From Stentor roeselii (Eukaryota; Ciliophora; Heterotrichea; Heterotrichida; Stentoridae): 64,000 nt of DNA. Made by a program: the position numbers and the translations under genes. A model generated the notes under the pieces. The model was not told the origin of the DNA and did not search any database. It saw only the letters and a list, made by a program, of their open reading frames with translations. This document shows, one piece after another, positions 9,101 through 18,443 of this stretch. Location of the stretch: positions 62,001-126,000 of the forward strand of contig RSEH01000112.1 of NCBI GenBank assembly GCA_006503475.1, read 5' to 3'. The number at the start of each line of letters is the position of its first letter. Within the stretch, counting starts at the first letter, position 1.

Positions 9101-11163
9101 TTACAGCTCCTCTTCAGCCACCCCATCAACACTCCAATACTTCAACTTTTCAATAGCATTTAAAATCGCAGGAAACCTTCTAACTCCAACTTCTTCAGCA
9201 ATAGACAAGATCTGTTTAATTCCACATCCCCTGCACATTTTCGCAAGAATTTCATCAGTCCAAGCAGGTAAATACTCAAAAAAGACTTTTTCATGTTCAA
9301 GTTGTTTGATGACTTCCATGATACAAACAAGAACTGCTTTAGGATTTCCAGCTCGAACATAAACTTTCATAAGTCTTGCCCATGCATAAAGAGAAAAGCC
9401 TTTATCAACAACATACCGATAAGCCCTTTCAGCAAGTCTACTTTTACAGAGTCTTTCAGCGAGTAACCCCCTTCGAATCCACAACTCTCCAGAAAAAGGG
9501 ATTTGTTCTAATTACCTTTACTGTTTTTCAAAGCATGAACAGCTTGAATATCACTACTTTCCTTCTGCCATTCATAAACCGCTTTCAAGTCATTATAAAG
9601 ACATGAAAACAATTCAGTGGTATCTGAAGTCTGCACCCTTGTCAAGGTGTTCATAATAAGTGAAAGTTTATTTCCAGTCCATTCCGTTAAAAAGTAATTT
9701 CGATAAGTCAAAAGCTGAGCAGGTTGCAAAGTCTCATCAACAGCCGGGTCTTCTTCAGGTGTGAAGTCCTGGCTGAATGTTTGAAACCCGGTCCTTGTAA
9801 ATCCAGCTCCGACTCCAGAAGAACTGAGATGTTGAGTCATTATTTTCTCTTCTTCAGCAACAGGTCCTAAAGGTCTTTTAAAAAGACTTTGCTTGATTTT
9901 AATCAAATTGTCCCATTCAATGTTTTTTTCGATTTTTACTAGAAGACGATAGGCTCGAGCTTTAGAACCAGTTAAAGTAGATGCTGGAAGAGTTTCTAGT
10001 TTTTTTATTAAAGCTTTTTCCTTTGCGGGCTTTGAAATGTTTTGGTCTTCGAATGGGCGAAAGTCGAGGTCGCAAGGATGGATCCAGACGTTTCCAGCAG
10101 CGTTGAAGAAGATTTTTTCAGGTAAGACCAGGTTTTCCTCTGGCGTTTTTAGTATAGGAGGAGATTTGATGGAGTAATGAGGGATTTGGTTTAAAGTGAT
10201 AAGAGCTGAGTTGTAGTCCTTATGTTTGATGTAGCTCTGAACAAGTAGTTCCCAATACTCGTAAACCTCCAGGTTAAGTTCTATCAAATACTGACAAAGT
10301 CGAATCGCTTGAACCACTTCTCCTCTCTTCAAGTAGGCCTTAGCAGCAGTGAAATAAAGAGGAAAAGCATGAGGAGTTATTTTTATCTGAGTCTTTAAAA
10401 GCTTTAAGATTTCATCAAGTTTTCCTAATTTGCAACTTGATTGAGCAAGAAAAGTCAAAATCAGAGGGTCTTTATCCAGGTAACTTTTAAAGAGTCTCTG
10501 ATGAAGACGATACCTTTTCCGCCTTAAAAGGTACTTGCTTATCGCAGGTATCAGAAGATTATTACTGTACTTCTGCACATCTCGCACATCTCCCAATACA
10601 AAACCGATTTTTCCCCAGAATTTCATGGAAACCTTGAAAAAACGTTCAAAGTCTGATAACCGGCTGAATAATTCCACTGAATTCACTGCTGTGCCTTGAA
10701 GCGGGTAAAAAGAACGAAGACCTGAACTTAAGTAACACCCTTCCCAATGCTCTTCTTTTACTTTAAACTTGTTTCCTGAGTAGTCAACTAGATAAGCTGT
10801 TGTTTGTCCTGGAATCGCTATTTCTACTCGGATGTCTGATTTTGAAAACAGGTCAAAACTGCAGAAACAACCGAAAAAAACCCGCGATTTTGAGGATTTT
10901 AATGAGGAAGAATCGAGAAAATGACGGAAATAAGCTGCGATTGACGCCTCAGATGATGTGTCGACTCCGTAGATGTTGTGGTAGTAGGATCGGGTGCAGG
11001 ACTTTGAAATCCAACGCTTTAGACCTGATGGTTGATGCTCTCGCTTTACTAGGCATATGTCTGGAGGGCCGAGACCTGATTGTAATGAGAGGGAAGAGGT
11101 ACGCGATTCGAGAATTGAATTTGATGTATCGATTATTTCGAGAACTGAAGATGTGTCAATCAT
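9101..11163 (-). CDS. ChAPs-family TPR-like trafficking protein, with a 14-nt intron
   Basis: The protein (682 residues after splicing) resembles the Chs5-Arf1-binding (ChAPs: Bch1/Bud7/Chs6) family, peripheral Golgi proteins that form the exomer cargo adaptor in yeast. It has an N-terminal domain, a helical TPR-like middle (AAKAYLKRGEVVQAIRLCQY, YWELLVQSYIKHKDYNSALI), a conserved stretch around AAGNVWIHPCDLDF, and a C-terminus with IPFSGELWIRRGLLAERL. The reading frame is cut by TAG at 9508-9510 and resumes in another frame; only removal of 14 nt at 9508-9521 joins them, restoring the IPFSGELW motif. A 14-nt intron is one base shorter than the others here. Three tandem 130-bp repeats lie just upstream of the start. 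Family assignment is by recalled motifs. Confidence 0.65.
9508..9521 (-). other. 14-nt putative intron
   Basis: GTAAAGGTAATTAG on the minus strand. It carries the in-frame TAG, and the exon frames on either side are compatible only with a length of 2 modulo 3. The spacing from branch-like A to the acceptor equals that of the 15-nt introns if A9 is used. Confidence 0.7.
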
Positions 11164-11168
11164 TTTAT

Positions 11169-11530
11169 GAGATGTTTTAATTTTTAGAGAGAAAAAATCG
11201 GAAAATTTAGAGGTTTTTGGAAATGTTTTGATTTAGGTGATTTTTTTTAGGGTTTGGTTGATTGTTTGGAGAAGGGAAGTTTTGGAAATTTTTTTATGAG
11301 AAGTTTTAACGTTTTAGAGAGAAAAAATCGGAAAATTTTAGAGGTTTGTGGAGATGTTTTGATTTAGGTAATTTTTTTTAGGGTTTAATTTATTATTTCT
11401 AGAAGTGAAGTTGTGGTAATTATTTAATCAGAGAAGTTTTAATTTTAAGATATAAAAAAATCTGAAAATTTAAGGGACTATGTTACAGAATTTTTAAATG
11501 ATGTGATTTTTCTTAAATACCTAGATTTAA
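11169..11530. repeat. three decaying tandem copies of a ~130-bp unit
   Basis: Copies begin near 11169, 11298 and 11431 with GAGA(A/T)GTTTTAA, followed by AGAGAAAAAATCGGAAAAT in copies 1 and 2 (diverged to ATATAAAAAAATCTGAAAAT in copy 3), then GATGTTTTGATTTAGGT and TTTTTTTTAGGGTTT in the first two. Copies 1 and 2 are very alike; copy 3 is eroded. They lie immediately 5' of the minus-strand ChAPs gene. No open frame runs through them. Confidence 0.8.
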
Positions 11531-11740
11531 TTCTACTCACCTCCGCTCAATTGAAGATACTCCAAAAACCCTACAACAAATCAATGATCCTCAAATTAAC
11601 TCCCCTAACCCCTCCACTTTCCTCAATCTTCCAAAACCAACCCTTCCTCCACAACGCCCAAAAAACCCTTCAACAATAACCCATTTAAAATTCACTTAAA
11701 AAAAATCCTTTCCAAACCTATCTTCTTTCATTAAAATATA
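11531..11740 (+). promoter_or_regulatory. C/A-rich, G-poor leader of the PX gene
   Basis: This stretch is strongly C/A-rich on the + strand (CCCCTAACCCCTCCAC and similar), in contrast to the G/T-rich repeats just before it. The switch point near 11530 separates the upstream regions of two divergent genes. Similar leaders precede other + strand genes here (near 4270, 38570 and 61390). Confidence 0.4.
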
Positions 11741-12112
11741 ATGGAACTATTCATCCCATCCTTCAGAGAAGTGCGAGAAGACGGAAAAGCTTTTTACTCT
11801 TTCAGAGTCGAAGTTCGCTTCGCAGGCTGGAGGAATACTTTAGAGAAGCGTTATTCAGAATTTTTAGAATTGCATCGAGTAATGAAGCTACTTCGACGAG
11901 CCCTTCACAGTCCTCTTCCCCACTTTCCCGGTCAGCACATTTGGAAGCAAATCACTGGAGGACTAAGTGAAGAAGACGTGGAACAACGGAGACTTGAGTT
12001 GCAGAACTACATGCAAGCATTGATTAATAGTGAATGTGCGAAAAACAGCACTTATTTCCCTGAATTCATCAATTTACCTGAGAATATCAGAGAACTTTGG
12101 AGAACTTCGTAG
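11741..12112 (+). CDS. single PX-domain protein (sorting-nexin type)
   Basis: 123 residues, almost exactly one PX domain, a phosphoinositide-binding module of endosomal sorting nexins. Visible: FYSFRVEVRFAGW, the RYSEF motif with the phosphate-contacting Arg (EKRYSEFLELH), a Pro-rich turn (LPHFPGQHIW), and EEDVEQRRLELQNYMQAL for the last helices. It ends soon after (LPENIRELW), so it lacks BAR or other domains and would resemble a minimal SNX3-like protein. No intron. Stop TAG. Downstream DNA is G-rich on the sense strand. Confidence 0.85.
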   Translation: MELFIPSFREVREDGKAFYSFRVEVRFAGWRNTLEKRYSEFLELHRVMKLLRRALHSPLPHFPGQHIWKQITGGLSEEDVEQRRLELQNYMQALINSECAKNSTYFPEFINLPENIRELWRTS

Positions 12113-12222
12113 GTTTTAAGTAATTTTAATCATGTTGAATGATGTTGAGGTGATGGTGGTTTGAGGGGTGAAGAGAAGGATGATGAACTTTAAGGAAATG
12201 AAGGAAATTTAAGGATTTTTAA

Positions 12223-13920
12223 TTAAACCAATTCGATTCCAAGGATTTTCTTCATCTTGGTGAAGCCATCAGCAGATCTTTTTAAGTACTTTATTAACTT
12301 GTTCACCTCAAAAGAAGTGACACTGGCTTCAACATTAATCCCACATTTAACACAAAGATTAACAACAAGACCTTTACACTCCTTGCAATACAAATGGTTG
12401 CAGGGTGTTAAAATAAAAATTGAAACAGGGACTTTGAAGCAAGAAACACATTTGAAATAATCCTCGTTTTCCTTGTAGTTCAGTCTTATCTCGTCTATAA
12501 GGCCGAGAAGTGCTTTTAAATGAAAGTCTCGCGCCCGGGTGGCTTCTTCCGGTTTAGATTTTTTTTGTTCTTCTTCAGGACTAGAAATAAGTTTTTCCAT
12601 CTGTTTAATTAAAAGGTCTTTTGTCTGGTACTGACTTTTCAAGTAGTTCTCGTTTTTTCTCAGCTTTTCAAGACTGTCCTTCGCTTGATTCAGCTGCTGT
12701 TGAAGGAAAAAGTAAGAATTTTGAATAAATTCAACCATTGAATCGATAGGCTCTGAATTAGTTAATTTTGAAGAAATTGTAGCACGACGGATCAGGACTT
12801 TTTCTTCTGAGTCGTTTGGAGAGGGTGTTAAAAGTGTTTGAAGAGCTTTGATGTCTGATTCGAATTCCAGGTTTAAGTTCTCGTTTTTTTGGTGAAGCTT
12901 TTGAAGGTCTTCTTCTCCTGCTTCGAGTTTGAAGTTTAGTTCAATGTTTTGGGATTTTAAGTTGTCAGCTTTTGATTGGATGTCGTTTAATTTGTTGAGA
13001 AGCTGGTCGATTATTTTTTGTTGATTTTTTATTTTTAGTCGAACTTCTTGAATTTCTAACTGAATTTGATGCTTTTCTTTTTGTAGTACTTGAATTCTTT
13101 CTACATACACAGAAGTGTTAGTTTCAATAAACGACTTAAATTTATTAATATTCAGTCGTTTTTCTTCACTTTTTTTCAATAATTCAGAAAATTCTTCAAT
13201 TTCATTCATCTTCAGAAAAACATCATTTTTTTTACTTTCGACAAGTGAGCTGATTTTAATCATTTCGACTTGATGGCCATTTTTTATTTCCACTAAATTT
13301 TTTTCCATTATTTTCAGATTTTCCGAAGTTTCTTCACATTTCTTTAGTTTTCCACAAAACTTCTGAAGTTTTTTCTTGTTTTCTTCAATAATCCGATTTC
13401 CTTCTTCAATTTCTTTCTTCAATTTTTCAATTTCCTTATCTTTTACCTGGTTCCTAGTCTGTTGCTGTCTAATAAAAGAGTTAACAGTAGCTTGTTTCTG
13501 TCTGTAAAGTTCAAGATAATCAGGAAGGTCCTCAATCTTGCTTTGTGAAGAGTCAGTGAATTCGACTGATGACTCAAATTTGACTTGGGTAAAACTTTTT
13601 ACATCAAAGTCTTTGTTTTGACTTTTTAGTTGATTTTCTATTGATTCGATGTACTCGTCTTGGTCTTTGATTATGTCTAAAAGTTTTTTCATTTTCTTTT
13701 TCGAGTGATTTTCGGCTTCTTGATGCACAAAAAGCTCAGTTTTCTGAAAGTCTTCTCGAGGGTTGATTTTTATTTCGTTGACTTTAGGAGATAGTGAAAT
13801 TCCCTTGTTTATGGAAGTTGAAACTTTCTTCTTTGAACTGTGTGTTCTGACTATTTTAGGACGGATTGATGGAAGGTTTTTTAGGGATGTGGCAACTTTC
13901 ATCGTGGATTTTTTCATCAT
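12223..13920 (-). CDS. coiled-coil protein with a C-terminal RING finger
   Basis: 565 residues. Residues about 60-460 are almost continuous heptad-like coiled coil rich in Lys, Glu, Gln and Leu (LQKEKHQIQLEIQEVRLKI, LEKLRKNENYLKSQYQ). A C-terminal RING-type zinc finger begins at Cys491: CVSC, then PCNHLYCKEC, then LCVKC ending near residue 527. This layout suggests a homodimeric ubiquitin E3 ligase, but substrate and pathway are unknown. It lies on the same strand as the globin gene, whose stop is only 18 bp upstream of this start. Starts MMKKS; Met2 would do equally well. Stop TAA. Confidence 0.8.
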   Translation of the reverse strand: MMKKSTMKVATSLKNLPSIRPKIVRTHSSKKKVSTSINKGISLSPKVNEIKINPREDFQKTELFVHQEAENHSKKKMKKLLDIIKDQDEYIESIENQLKSQNKDFDVKSFTQVKFESSVEFTDSSQSKIEDLPDYLELYRQKQATVNSFIRQQQTRNQVKDKEIEKLKKEIEEGNRIIEENKKKLQKFCGKLKKCEETSENLKIMEKNLVEIKNGHQVEMIKISSLVESKKNDVFLKMNEIEEFSELLKKSEEKRLNINKFKSFIETNTSVYVERIQVLQKEKHQIQLEIQEVRLKIKNQQKIIDQLLNKLNDIQSKADNLKSQNIELNFKLEAGEEDLQKLHQKNENLNLEFESDIKALQTLLTPSPNDSEEKVLIRRATISSKLTNSEPIDSMVEFIQNSYFFLQQQLNQAKDSLEKLRKNENYLKSQYQTKDLLIKQMEKLISSPEEEQKKSKPEEATRARDFHLKALLGLIDEIRLNYKENEDYFKCVSCFKVPVSIFILTPCNHLYCKECKGLVVNLCVKCGINVEASVTSFEVNKLIKYLKRSADGFTKMKKILGIELV

Positions 13921-13938
13921 GTTAATATTAGGGAATTA

Positions 13939-14298
13939 TTAATCGGTGTCGGTGACTATGAACGGACGGTAGTGGGTTAGGATGTTGACTATGTAAATCA
14001 CATCTTCATCTATCACCGAATATTCTTTTAAAGTCTGGCGAAAGATATTAACCCATTCACTAAACTCATCACTTTTAATATCCAAGTGCCTATGCGAATC
14101 AACCATAGCATCTTCAGCACAATGAGTATAAGAAATCAAAATAACTTCTAAAAGTCCTAAAAGCATTTCCTTGATATGACTTACATCCTTATCCCTAAAA
14201 TGATGCCTTATCACATGTGAAACAACTATTTTCTTATAAAAGTCATTCAAAAACCCATGCCAGAAGTTCTGCCCGCCATACTTCTCAAACAAATTCAT
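13939..14298 (-). CDS. truncated (2-on-2) haemoglobin
   Basis: 119 residues, the size of truncated globins known from bacteria, plants and ciliates, which bind haem and O2 or NO. It opens NLFEKYGG (compare LYE+LGG), then FLNDFYKKIV with a Tyr in the B10 region, FRDKDVSHIKEMLLGLLEVIL, and VDSHRHLDIKSDEFSEW, where His69 fits the proximal F8 haem ligand. The usual lysine and glycine pattern is loose, so this is a diverged member. No targeting peptide or intron. It ends 18 bp before the start of the RING coiled-coil gene on the same strand. Oxygen sensing versus NO detoxification cannot be decided from sequence. Confidence 0.75.
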   Translation of the reverse strand: MNLFEKYGGQNFWHGFLNDFYKKIVVSHVIRHHFRDKDVSHIKEMLLGLLEVILISYTHCAEDAMVDSHRHLDIKSDEFSEWVNIFRQTLKEYSVIDEDVIYIVNILTHYRPFIVTDTD

Positions 14299-14364
14299 TA
14301 TTTAACCATTCTCTAAAACCCTAATCATCATTCATCTTCAAATCCAAATAAACCTTCATAAATA

Positions 14365-14976
14365 TTAACTAATCCCAGCAGCAGCTAGTTTGTTATTAAG
14401 TATCTGAATTTTCGAGTCTTTCAACTTGACAAGTTGCTCTAATTTATTAATCTTATTCTCCATGATTTCAATAGTTTCCTTCAACTCCTGTATAATCTGC
14501 TCCTTTTCCTTCAAAGCTGAATTCTGCACAGTGGCTTTATTTTCCGGTAATTTTGGCTTTTTTCCTACAGGCTGAGGTTTTTCTTCAACAACTGGTTGTT
14601 CTTCAGTACGGGTTTCTTTATATTCTTCTATTCTTTGCTTGACTACAGCTAAAACTCTTTCAATGGCCTGAGGGGCTGAGTTGATTATTCGGTCGACATC
14701 GGCTCTGCTTATCTGGAAACCCATTCTTTTGAAGACCTTCGTGTTGAGGATGTTCCAATTGTTGGTCTTTTGTTGGGTGTTGTGGGCCAAGGGGTAGTTG
14801 TGAAGCTCGACAAGACGTGGATGGTAGTGTTTGATTACTTCTGCTAGCATCGCTCCGTCAGCGAAGTCTCGCGTTATGTTTCGCTTTGGACGGGATAGAG
14901 GGATTTCGTCGATCCACTCGTAAATTGCTTGAACCTCGTCTTCGTCTAGTTCTGGAACGTTTATTACTTTCGACAT
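14365..14976 (-). CDS. SPEF1: SPEF1/CLAMP calponin-homology protein (ciliary central apparatus)
   Basis: 203 residues. The N-terminal about 110 residues form the SPEF1-type CH domain, which binds and bundles microtubules along the ciliary central pair and basal-body cortex: IYEWIDEIPLSRPKRNITRDF, DGAMLAEVIKHYHPRLVELHNY, NWNILNTKVFKRMGF. A linker follows, then a C-terminal coiled coil (ENKINKLEQLVKLKDSKIQIL) that would dimerise it. Length is close to human SPEF1. The ATG is preceded by TTATAA. The neighbouring divergent gene starts 43 bp away. Stop TAG. Confidence 0.93.
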   Translation of the reverse strand: MSKVINVPELDEDEVQAIYEWIDEIPLSRPKRNITRDFADGAMLAEVIKHYHPRLVELHNYPLAHNTQQKTNNWNILNTKVFKRMGFQISRADVDRIINSAPQAIERVLAVVKQRIEEYKETRTEEQPVVEEKPQPVGKKPKLPENKATVQNSALKEKEQIIQELKETIEIMENKINKLEQLVKLKDSKIQILNNKLAAAGIS

Positions 14977-15019
14977 TTATAACTGTTGGTTGCTTATGGG
15001 ATTTTGAGAGATTAGAAAT

Positions 15020-15307
15020 ATGGAAATTCAGTTTATCTACTACAATAAGTCTGTCACCTTTAGATACTCGCCTGGAACTACTTCTAAGGATGTCCTGGTC
15101 AGGGTGTTAGAGGCATTGGTGCAGAGGTTCTTAATTTACTTCCAAGGAACCCAGATTCAAATGTTCGTAAGAACTATCTAGGACTGGAATAACCAGACAC
15201 ATAGTCTACAAGACATCGCTTCAAACACTATTTCTCCAATATTCATCTTCGTTTCCGATGCGAGTCAAAATAACAAGTTTCGAATAAAACCCGTGAGAAA
15301 AATTTAG
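15020..15307 (+). CDS. small ubiquitin-like-fold protein with a 15-nt intron
   Basis: An open frame from ATG 15020 stops at a TAG that is the last three bases of a perfect 15-nt intron (15167-15181). Removing it yields 90 residues: MEIQFIYYNKSVTFRYSPGT, then a helix-like segment, then RFLIYFQGTQIQMFDWNNQ, LQDIA and PIFIFVS. The order strand-strand-helix-strand with LIYFQG and a late D-I followed by hydrophobics imitates the ubiquitin fold (LIFAGKQL...LSDYNI). There is no C-terminal diglycine, so it is not a conjugated modifier of the usual kind. The assignment is a fold guess; the spliced gene itself is well supported. Confidence 0.65.
15167..15181 (+). other. 15-nt spliceosomal intron
   Basis: GTAAGAACTATCTAG, with A at position 10. 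It ends in an in-frame TAG; removal opens 41 more codons to a TAG at 15305. Confidence 0.85.
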
Positions 15308-15325
15308 ACCCGTGATCTGGATTCA

Positions 15326-15706
15326 ATGCCTTTAACCAAATCTCAAACTTTTACTATAAACCCAAACGGCATTTTAACCGAGTATCTAGGAAAGCACCCG
15401 AACATTGGCAAAGATAACAAAGCGCCTTTTCAAGTAAATCTCACTGCACCTGGAAAGGCAGGAAATAAAAATGCTCAAATCACTTGGGAGGAGATAAAGA
15501 AACATAATCATAAAAATGACTGTTGGATTGTTATTGAGAATAATGTCTATGATATCACTGGGTATCTTAGATTGCATCCAGGAGGCGATATTATTTTAGA
15601 TGCTGCTGGAAAGGATGGCACTTCTTTGCATCATCATTATCATCCTTGGGTTAATGTGCATAGACTTATAGAAAAACATCAGGTTGGAGTCTTGAAGAGG
15701 GGGTAA
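15326..15706 (+). CDS. cytochrome b5-like haem-binding protein
   Basis: 126 residues. From about residue 52 it matches a cytochrome b5 domain, an electron carrier: ITWEEIKKHN, DCWIVIENNVYDIT, then LRLHPGG with the first haem-ligand His, and GTSLHHHYHPWVN, where the second axial His falls. The HPWVN and VGVLKRG ending is most like the b5 domain of NCB5OR-type reductases, but no flavin domain follows. The N-terminal 45 residues are polar with no membrane anchor, so a soluble protein is expected. It follows the preceding + strand gene by only 18 bp. Stop TAA. Confidence 0.88.
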   Translation: MPLTKSQTFTINPNGILTEYLGKHPNIGKDNKAPFQVNLTAPGKAGNKNAQITWEEIKKHNHKNDCWIVIENNVYDITGYLRLHPGGDIILDAAGKDGTSLHHHYHPWVNVHRLIEKHQVGVLKRG

Positions 15707-15967
15707 TTTTTTAGAGTTAAAGTAGATTGAGTTATTCAGGGTGTTAGGGTGTTAAATTTTTCAGTAATTCTAAATTTCTGATATTATGGCAAGTCTCTAC
15801 TTTCAGAATAAAATTCTTTTATTAAATCCCATGATTATCCACTTTCCTTCCAAGTATCAATAATTGATATTTTCCTTAATTCCTCCCCTAACTCTCACCT
15901 CTCTTAATCGAAAACAACCTTTCTCTCAAAAATCCAAGCACTATCCAATAATTAATGGAAAACTCAT

Positions 15968-16792
15968 TTAAATCTTACTATCTCCTTCAACCTCAAAGCA
16001 AGCCTGTGAAAAAGTAAGTTCAACTTTCGGCAAAACGACAGAATCAAGTCCACTTCTCGGACTAGCACTTTCAACTAGATTATCCCTGATAGCGATTTGT
16101 TTCTTAACAATGACTCGATCAATTCCATGATTCAAGTCATCCATGGTATTCAAATCCTGTTTGATTTTATTAAGCAAGCTTTTAATCCTATTCTTAACAG
16201 AACTTTCAGTCCTATTATGAATAGACCTTGCAATAAGACTCCACTTATTGCCATGAACTTTATAGCTTTCCAAGGCTTTAATATCCTCACTTTCAGTCCA
16301 AGGTCCTCTGTTGACATCAGGGTTGAGATAATTATTCCATCTTTCTTTGCATTGTTTGCCAGTCCTTATCTTGAGTCCTTTATGCACTTCTTTATTCAGC
16401 AAGTTTGCGATTTGACCCCACTTCTCGACGCCTTTCTTTAAGACACTTGTCAGAAGATCGTCTTCAGGACCGGACCAGATCCCAGGGCGCAAAGTGCCGC
16501 TTTTACTGATTTCGTTTACTTTTACCATGATTTGCTCTGCTGACTGCTCGAAACATGAGGAAATCAATTCAAAGTCACTTAGGCTTAAGTCTTCTATTGT
16601 TTTTCCTGTCTCTTGGCAGTACTTTGTTGCTGATGAAAAAACCTCCTCTACTTGATGCTTTTTCCATGTTCGGTGGTACTTCTTTGAAGTTATTTGAGGC
16701 TTTGGCATCGGCTGTACTTCGGAATTGTAGAGCTGTGGCATGAATGGGTTGAAGCCGGATAGCATAAAGAAAAATACTTGATTTGGGTCCAT
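15968..16792 (-). CDS. Myb-domain DNA-binding protein (R2R3-like)
   Basis: 274 residues with tandem Myb/SANT repeats, helix-turn-helix modules of transcription factors. The repeat near residues 100-155 reads PGIWSGPEDDLLTSVL...KWGQIANLL...RTGKQCKERWNNYLNP, followed directly by RGPWTESEDIKALESYKVHGNKWSLIARSI...RTESSVKNRIKSLL. Each has the spaced Trp residues and the recognition helix (CKERW, VKNRI). An upstream Lys-rich segment (RTWKKHQVEEVF) may be a decayed first repeat. Regulatory targets are unknown. Stop TAA; no intron. Confidence 0.9.
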   Translation of the reverse strand: MDPNQVFFFMLSGFNPFMPQLYNSEVQPMPKPQITSKKYHRTWKKHQVEEVFSSATKYCQETGKTIEDLSLSDFELISSCFEQSAEQIMVKVNEISKSGTLRPGIWSGPEDDLLTSVLKKGVEKWGQIANLLNKEVHKGLKIRTGKQCKERWNNYLNPDVNRGPWTESEDIKALESYKVHGNKWSLIARSIHNRTESSVKNRIKSLLNKIKQDLNTMDDLNHGIDRVIVKKQIAIRDNLVESASPRSGLDSVVLPKVELTFSQACFEVEGDSKI

Positions 16793-17921
16793 TTATTTAT
16801 TACCATACGTTCAATTTTAAATTAATTCTAAGAAGCCTCGAAATTCCAAATATGGAAAGGAAGATTGGAAGGGTCCGAGCGTGATTTTTAAGAATTGGAG
16901 ACTTAATTTTTTTTTAATGTTTATTTGCAAAACAATACTCTTCCGAATATTTTCTTGAGAGATACGAATTTAGACGAGGTACCTGCAGGCACTCATTACG
17001 AGAAATCAAGTTGATTTCTCTGATATTTTAGCTCTGTGAGCTATTCTACAGACTTTTGGCCCTAAAAGCTTTGAAATGGTCTTGAGATTCAATCTTCCAT
17101 AAGAAGCTTTCCATAAATTAAGTTTTATTGGATCATTTGAATGGGCTAATTGAAGTGAACTTCAGGGCGAAGCTGTATTTAAAAGGATGTTTTCTCTAAG
17201 AGTCAAGGAAATTAAATGTGACATTTGACCATAATTATTACTTAATGTAATTCCATTCTTGTAATGTATTGAATTTATACGTCTAATAAACAAAGTAACC
17301 AGAATAAACATATTGAATTCACCAAAAGTAAATTATTTGACTGTCTGCAGAAGATTATGAAAATATTTAGAGAAATGAGATGGCTTTCTAATATTTAATC
17401 TTTTTCATAGTTTTGCTACAAATACTTTTGTTTGAAATTTTGATAAATTTACGAATATTTAGTCTTGTTTTGGATTATAAAGTTTAATTTTTGAGATATT
17501 TTTCATTAGGTTGGGTTTATTCGAACTAAAATCAAGTTTTTTATGATATGCATATTGTTTGATTGAGTAGAGATGGATAAAAGGCATATAATGACAAAAA
17601 ATTAGATTAGTTAATTAATAGTTTGGATTTCCATTTGCTAAATATAAATTTTTTCCAAGTTCGATAATCAAATCTATCAAGCACCTTCCTAATTAATCCT
17701 CTAATCAGCTTCAATAAATTTTTATCAGCTCTTTAAATAATTGTTAAATTGAAAGACTTGATTTTGATAAAACACCTAAATCTTGTTGTTATAAAACATA
17801 AACAGTTAATATTGACAGCTCAGAACAGTTTTATGAATTTAAACGATTAATCAAACTATTTCAATAGAACCTTACCAAACAATAAAAGAAAGCATCAGAA
17901 TTATTTTCAAAGACTTTATAA
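16793..17921. other. intergenic spacer with two adjacent perfect palindromes
   Basis: The spacer between the Myb gene and the first tetraspan gene. The part at 16920-17230 is less AT-rich than the rest and holds GAGAAATCAAGTTGATTTCTC (17000-17020, 10-bp arms) and TAGCTCTGTGAGCTA (17029-17043, 6-bp arms). I could not match it to a known RNA and found no credible coding frame on either strand. The rest is plain AT-rich DNA. Confidence 0.5.
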
Positions 17922-18443
17922 ATGAACAATTTTAATGTCGAACAATCCGGAGGGAGCATCAGTCTGATCGATGCTGATAAAAAAACGATTCGAAATGAAT
18001 CAGCAATAGTCATCATTCTAGGTCTTTTTTACTTTTTCTTAGGCTTGAGAATCCGAGAAAATCAAATTGCTGTTATCGGTTTGATAATAAGTCTCCTATA
18101 TATTTCAACAGGAATACTTGGGTGCTTGTCTCTGAGAAGTAACAACTCCTTCCTATTAAAACTTTACAAGATCTCAATATACGTTCTGATAGTTATTAAG
18201 GTACTTTGCATCATTTTTCTGTTATTCTTGATTGGCTACATAATCCTTAATCCTGTTGATTGCTCGAAAAGTGAAAGTGATACATGTGGTTTAGGACAAG
18301 CTTTAATGTATATTATTTTGATATTGGCTGTCATCGGAATTATTATCTATTGCGCTACTTTATTTCTTTTCTGCGTGATGCTTAATCATTCCAGGAAGTA
18401 TTTAGAAGACATACAATCAATGAGATTTGTTCACTTTACTTAG
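17922..18443 (+). CDS. four-pass membrane protein, tetraspan array member 1
   Basis: 173 residues with four hydrophobic spans near 28-43, 49-70, 82-108 and 126-154. The loop between spans 3 and 4 carries VDCSKSESDTCG, a Cys pair (114, 122) conserved in position with other array members; this predicts a short disulphide-closed extracellular loop. It has no recognised family; MARVEL or claudin-like folds share only the topology. The start is preceded by TTTATAA. It is exactly the same coding length (522 nt) as the array copies at 28919 and 30545. Stop TAG. Confidence 0.8.
   Translation: MNNFNVEQSGGSISLIDADKKTIRNESAIVIILGLFYFFLGLRIRENQIAVIGLIISLLYISTGILGCLSLRSNNSFLLKLYKISIYVLIVIKVLCIIFLLFLIGYIILNPVDCSKSESDTCGLGQALMYIILILAVIGIIIYCATLFLFCVMLNHSRKYLEDIQSMRFVHFT

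Noticed and set aside
17100-17240. A minus-strand coding-like run upstream of the palindrome block
   Set aside because: It is closed by stops on both sides, and the one 15-nt GT..AG nearby does not join it to an upstream frame.
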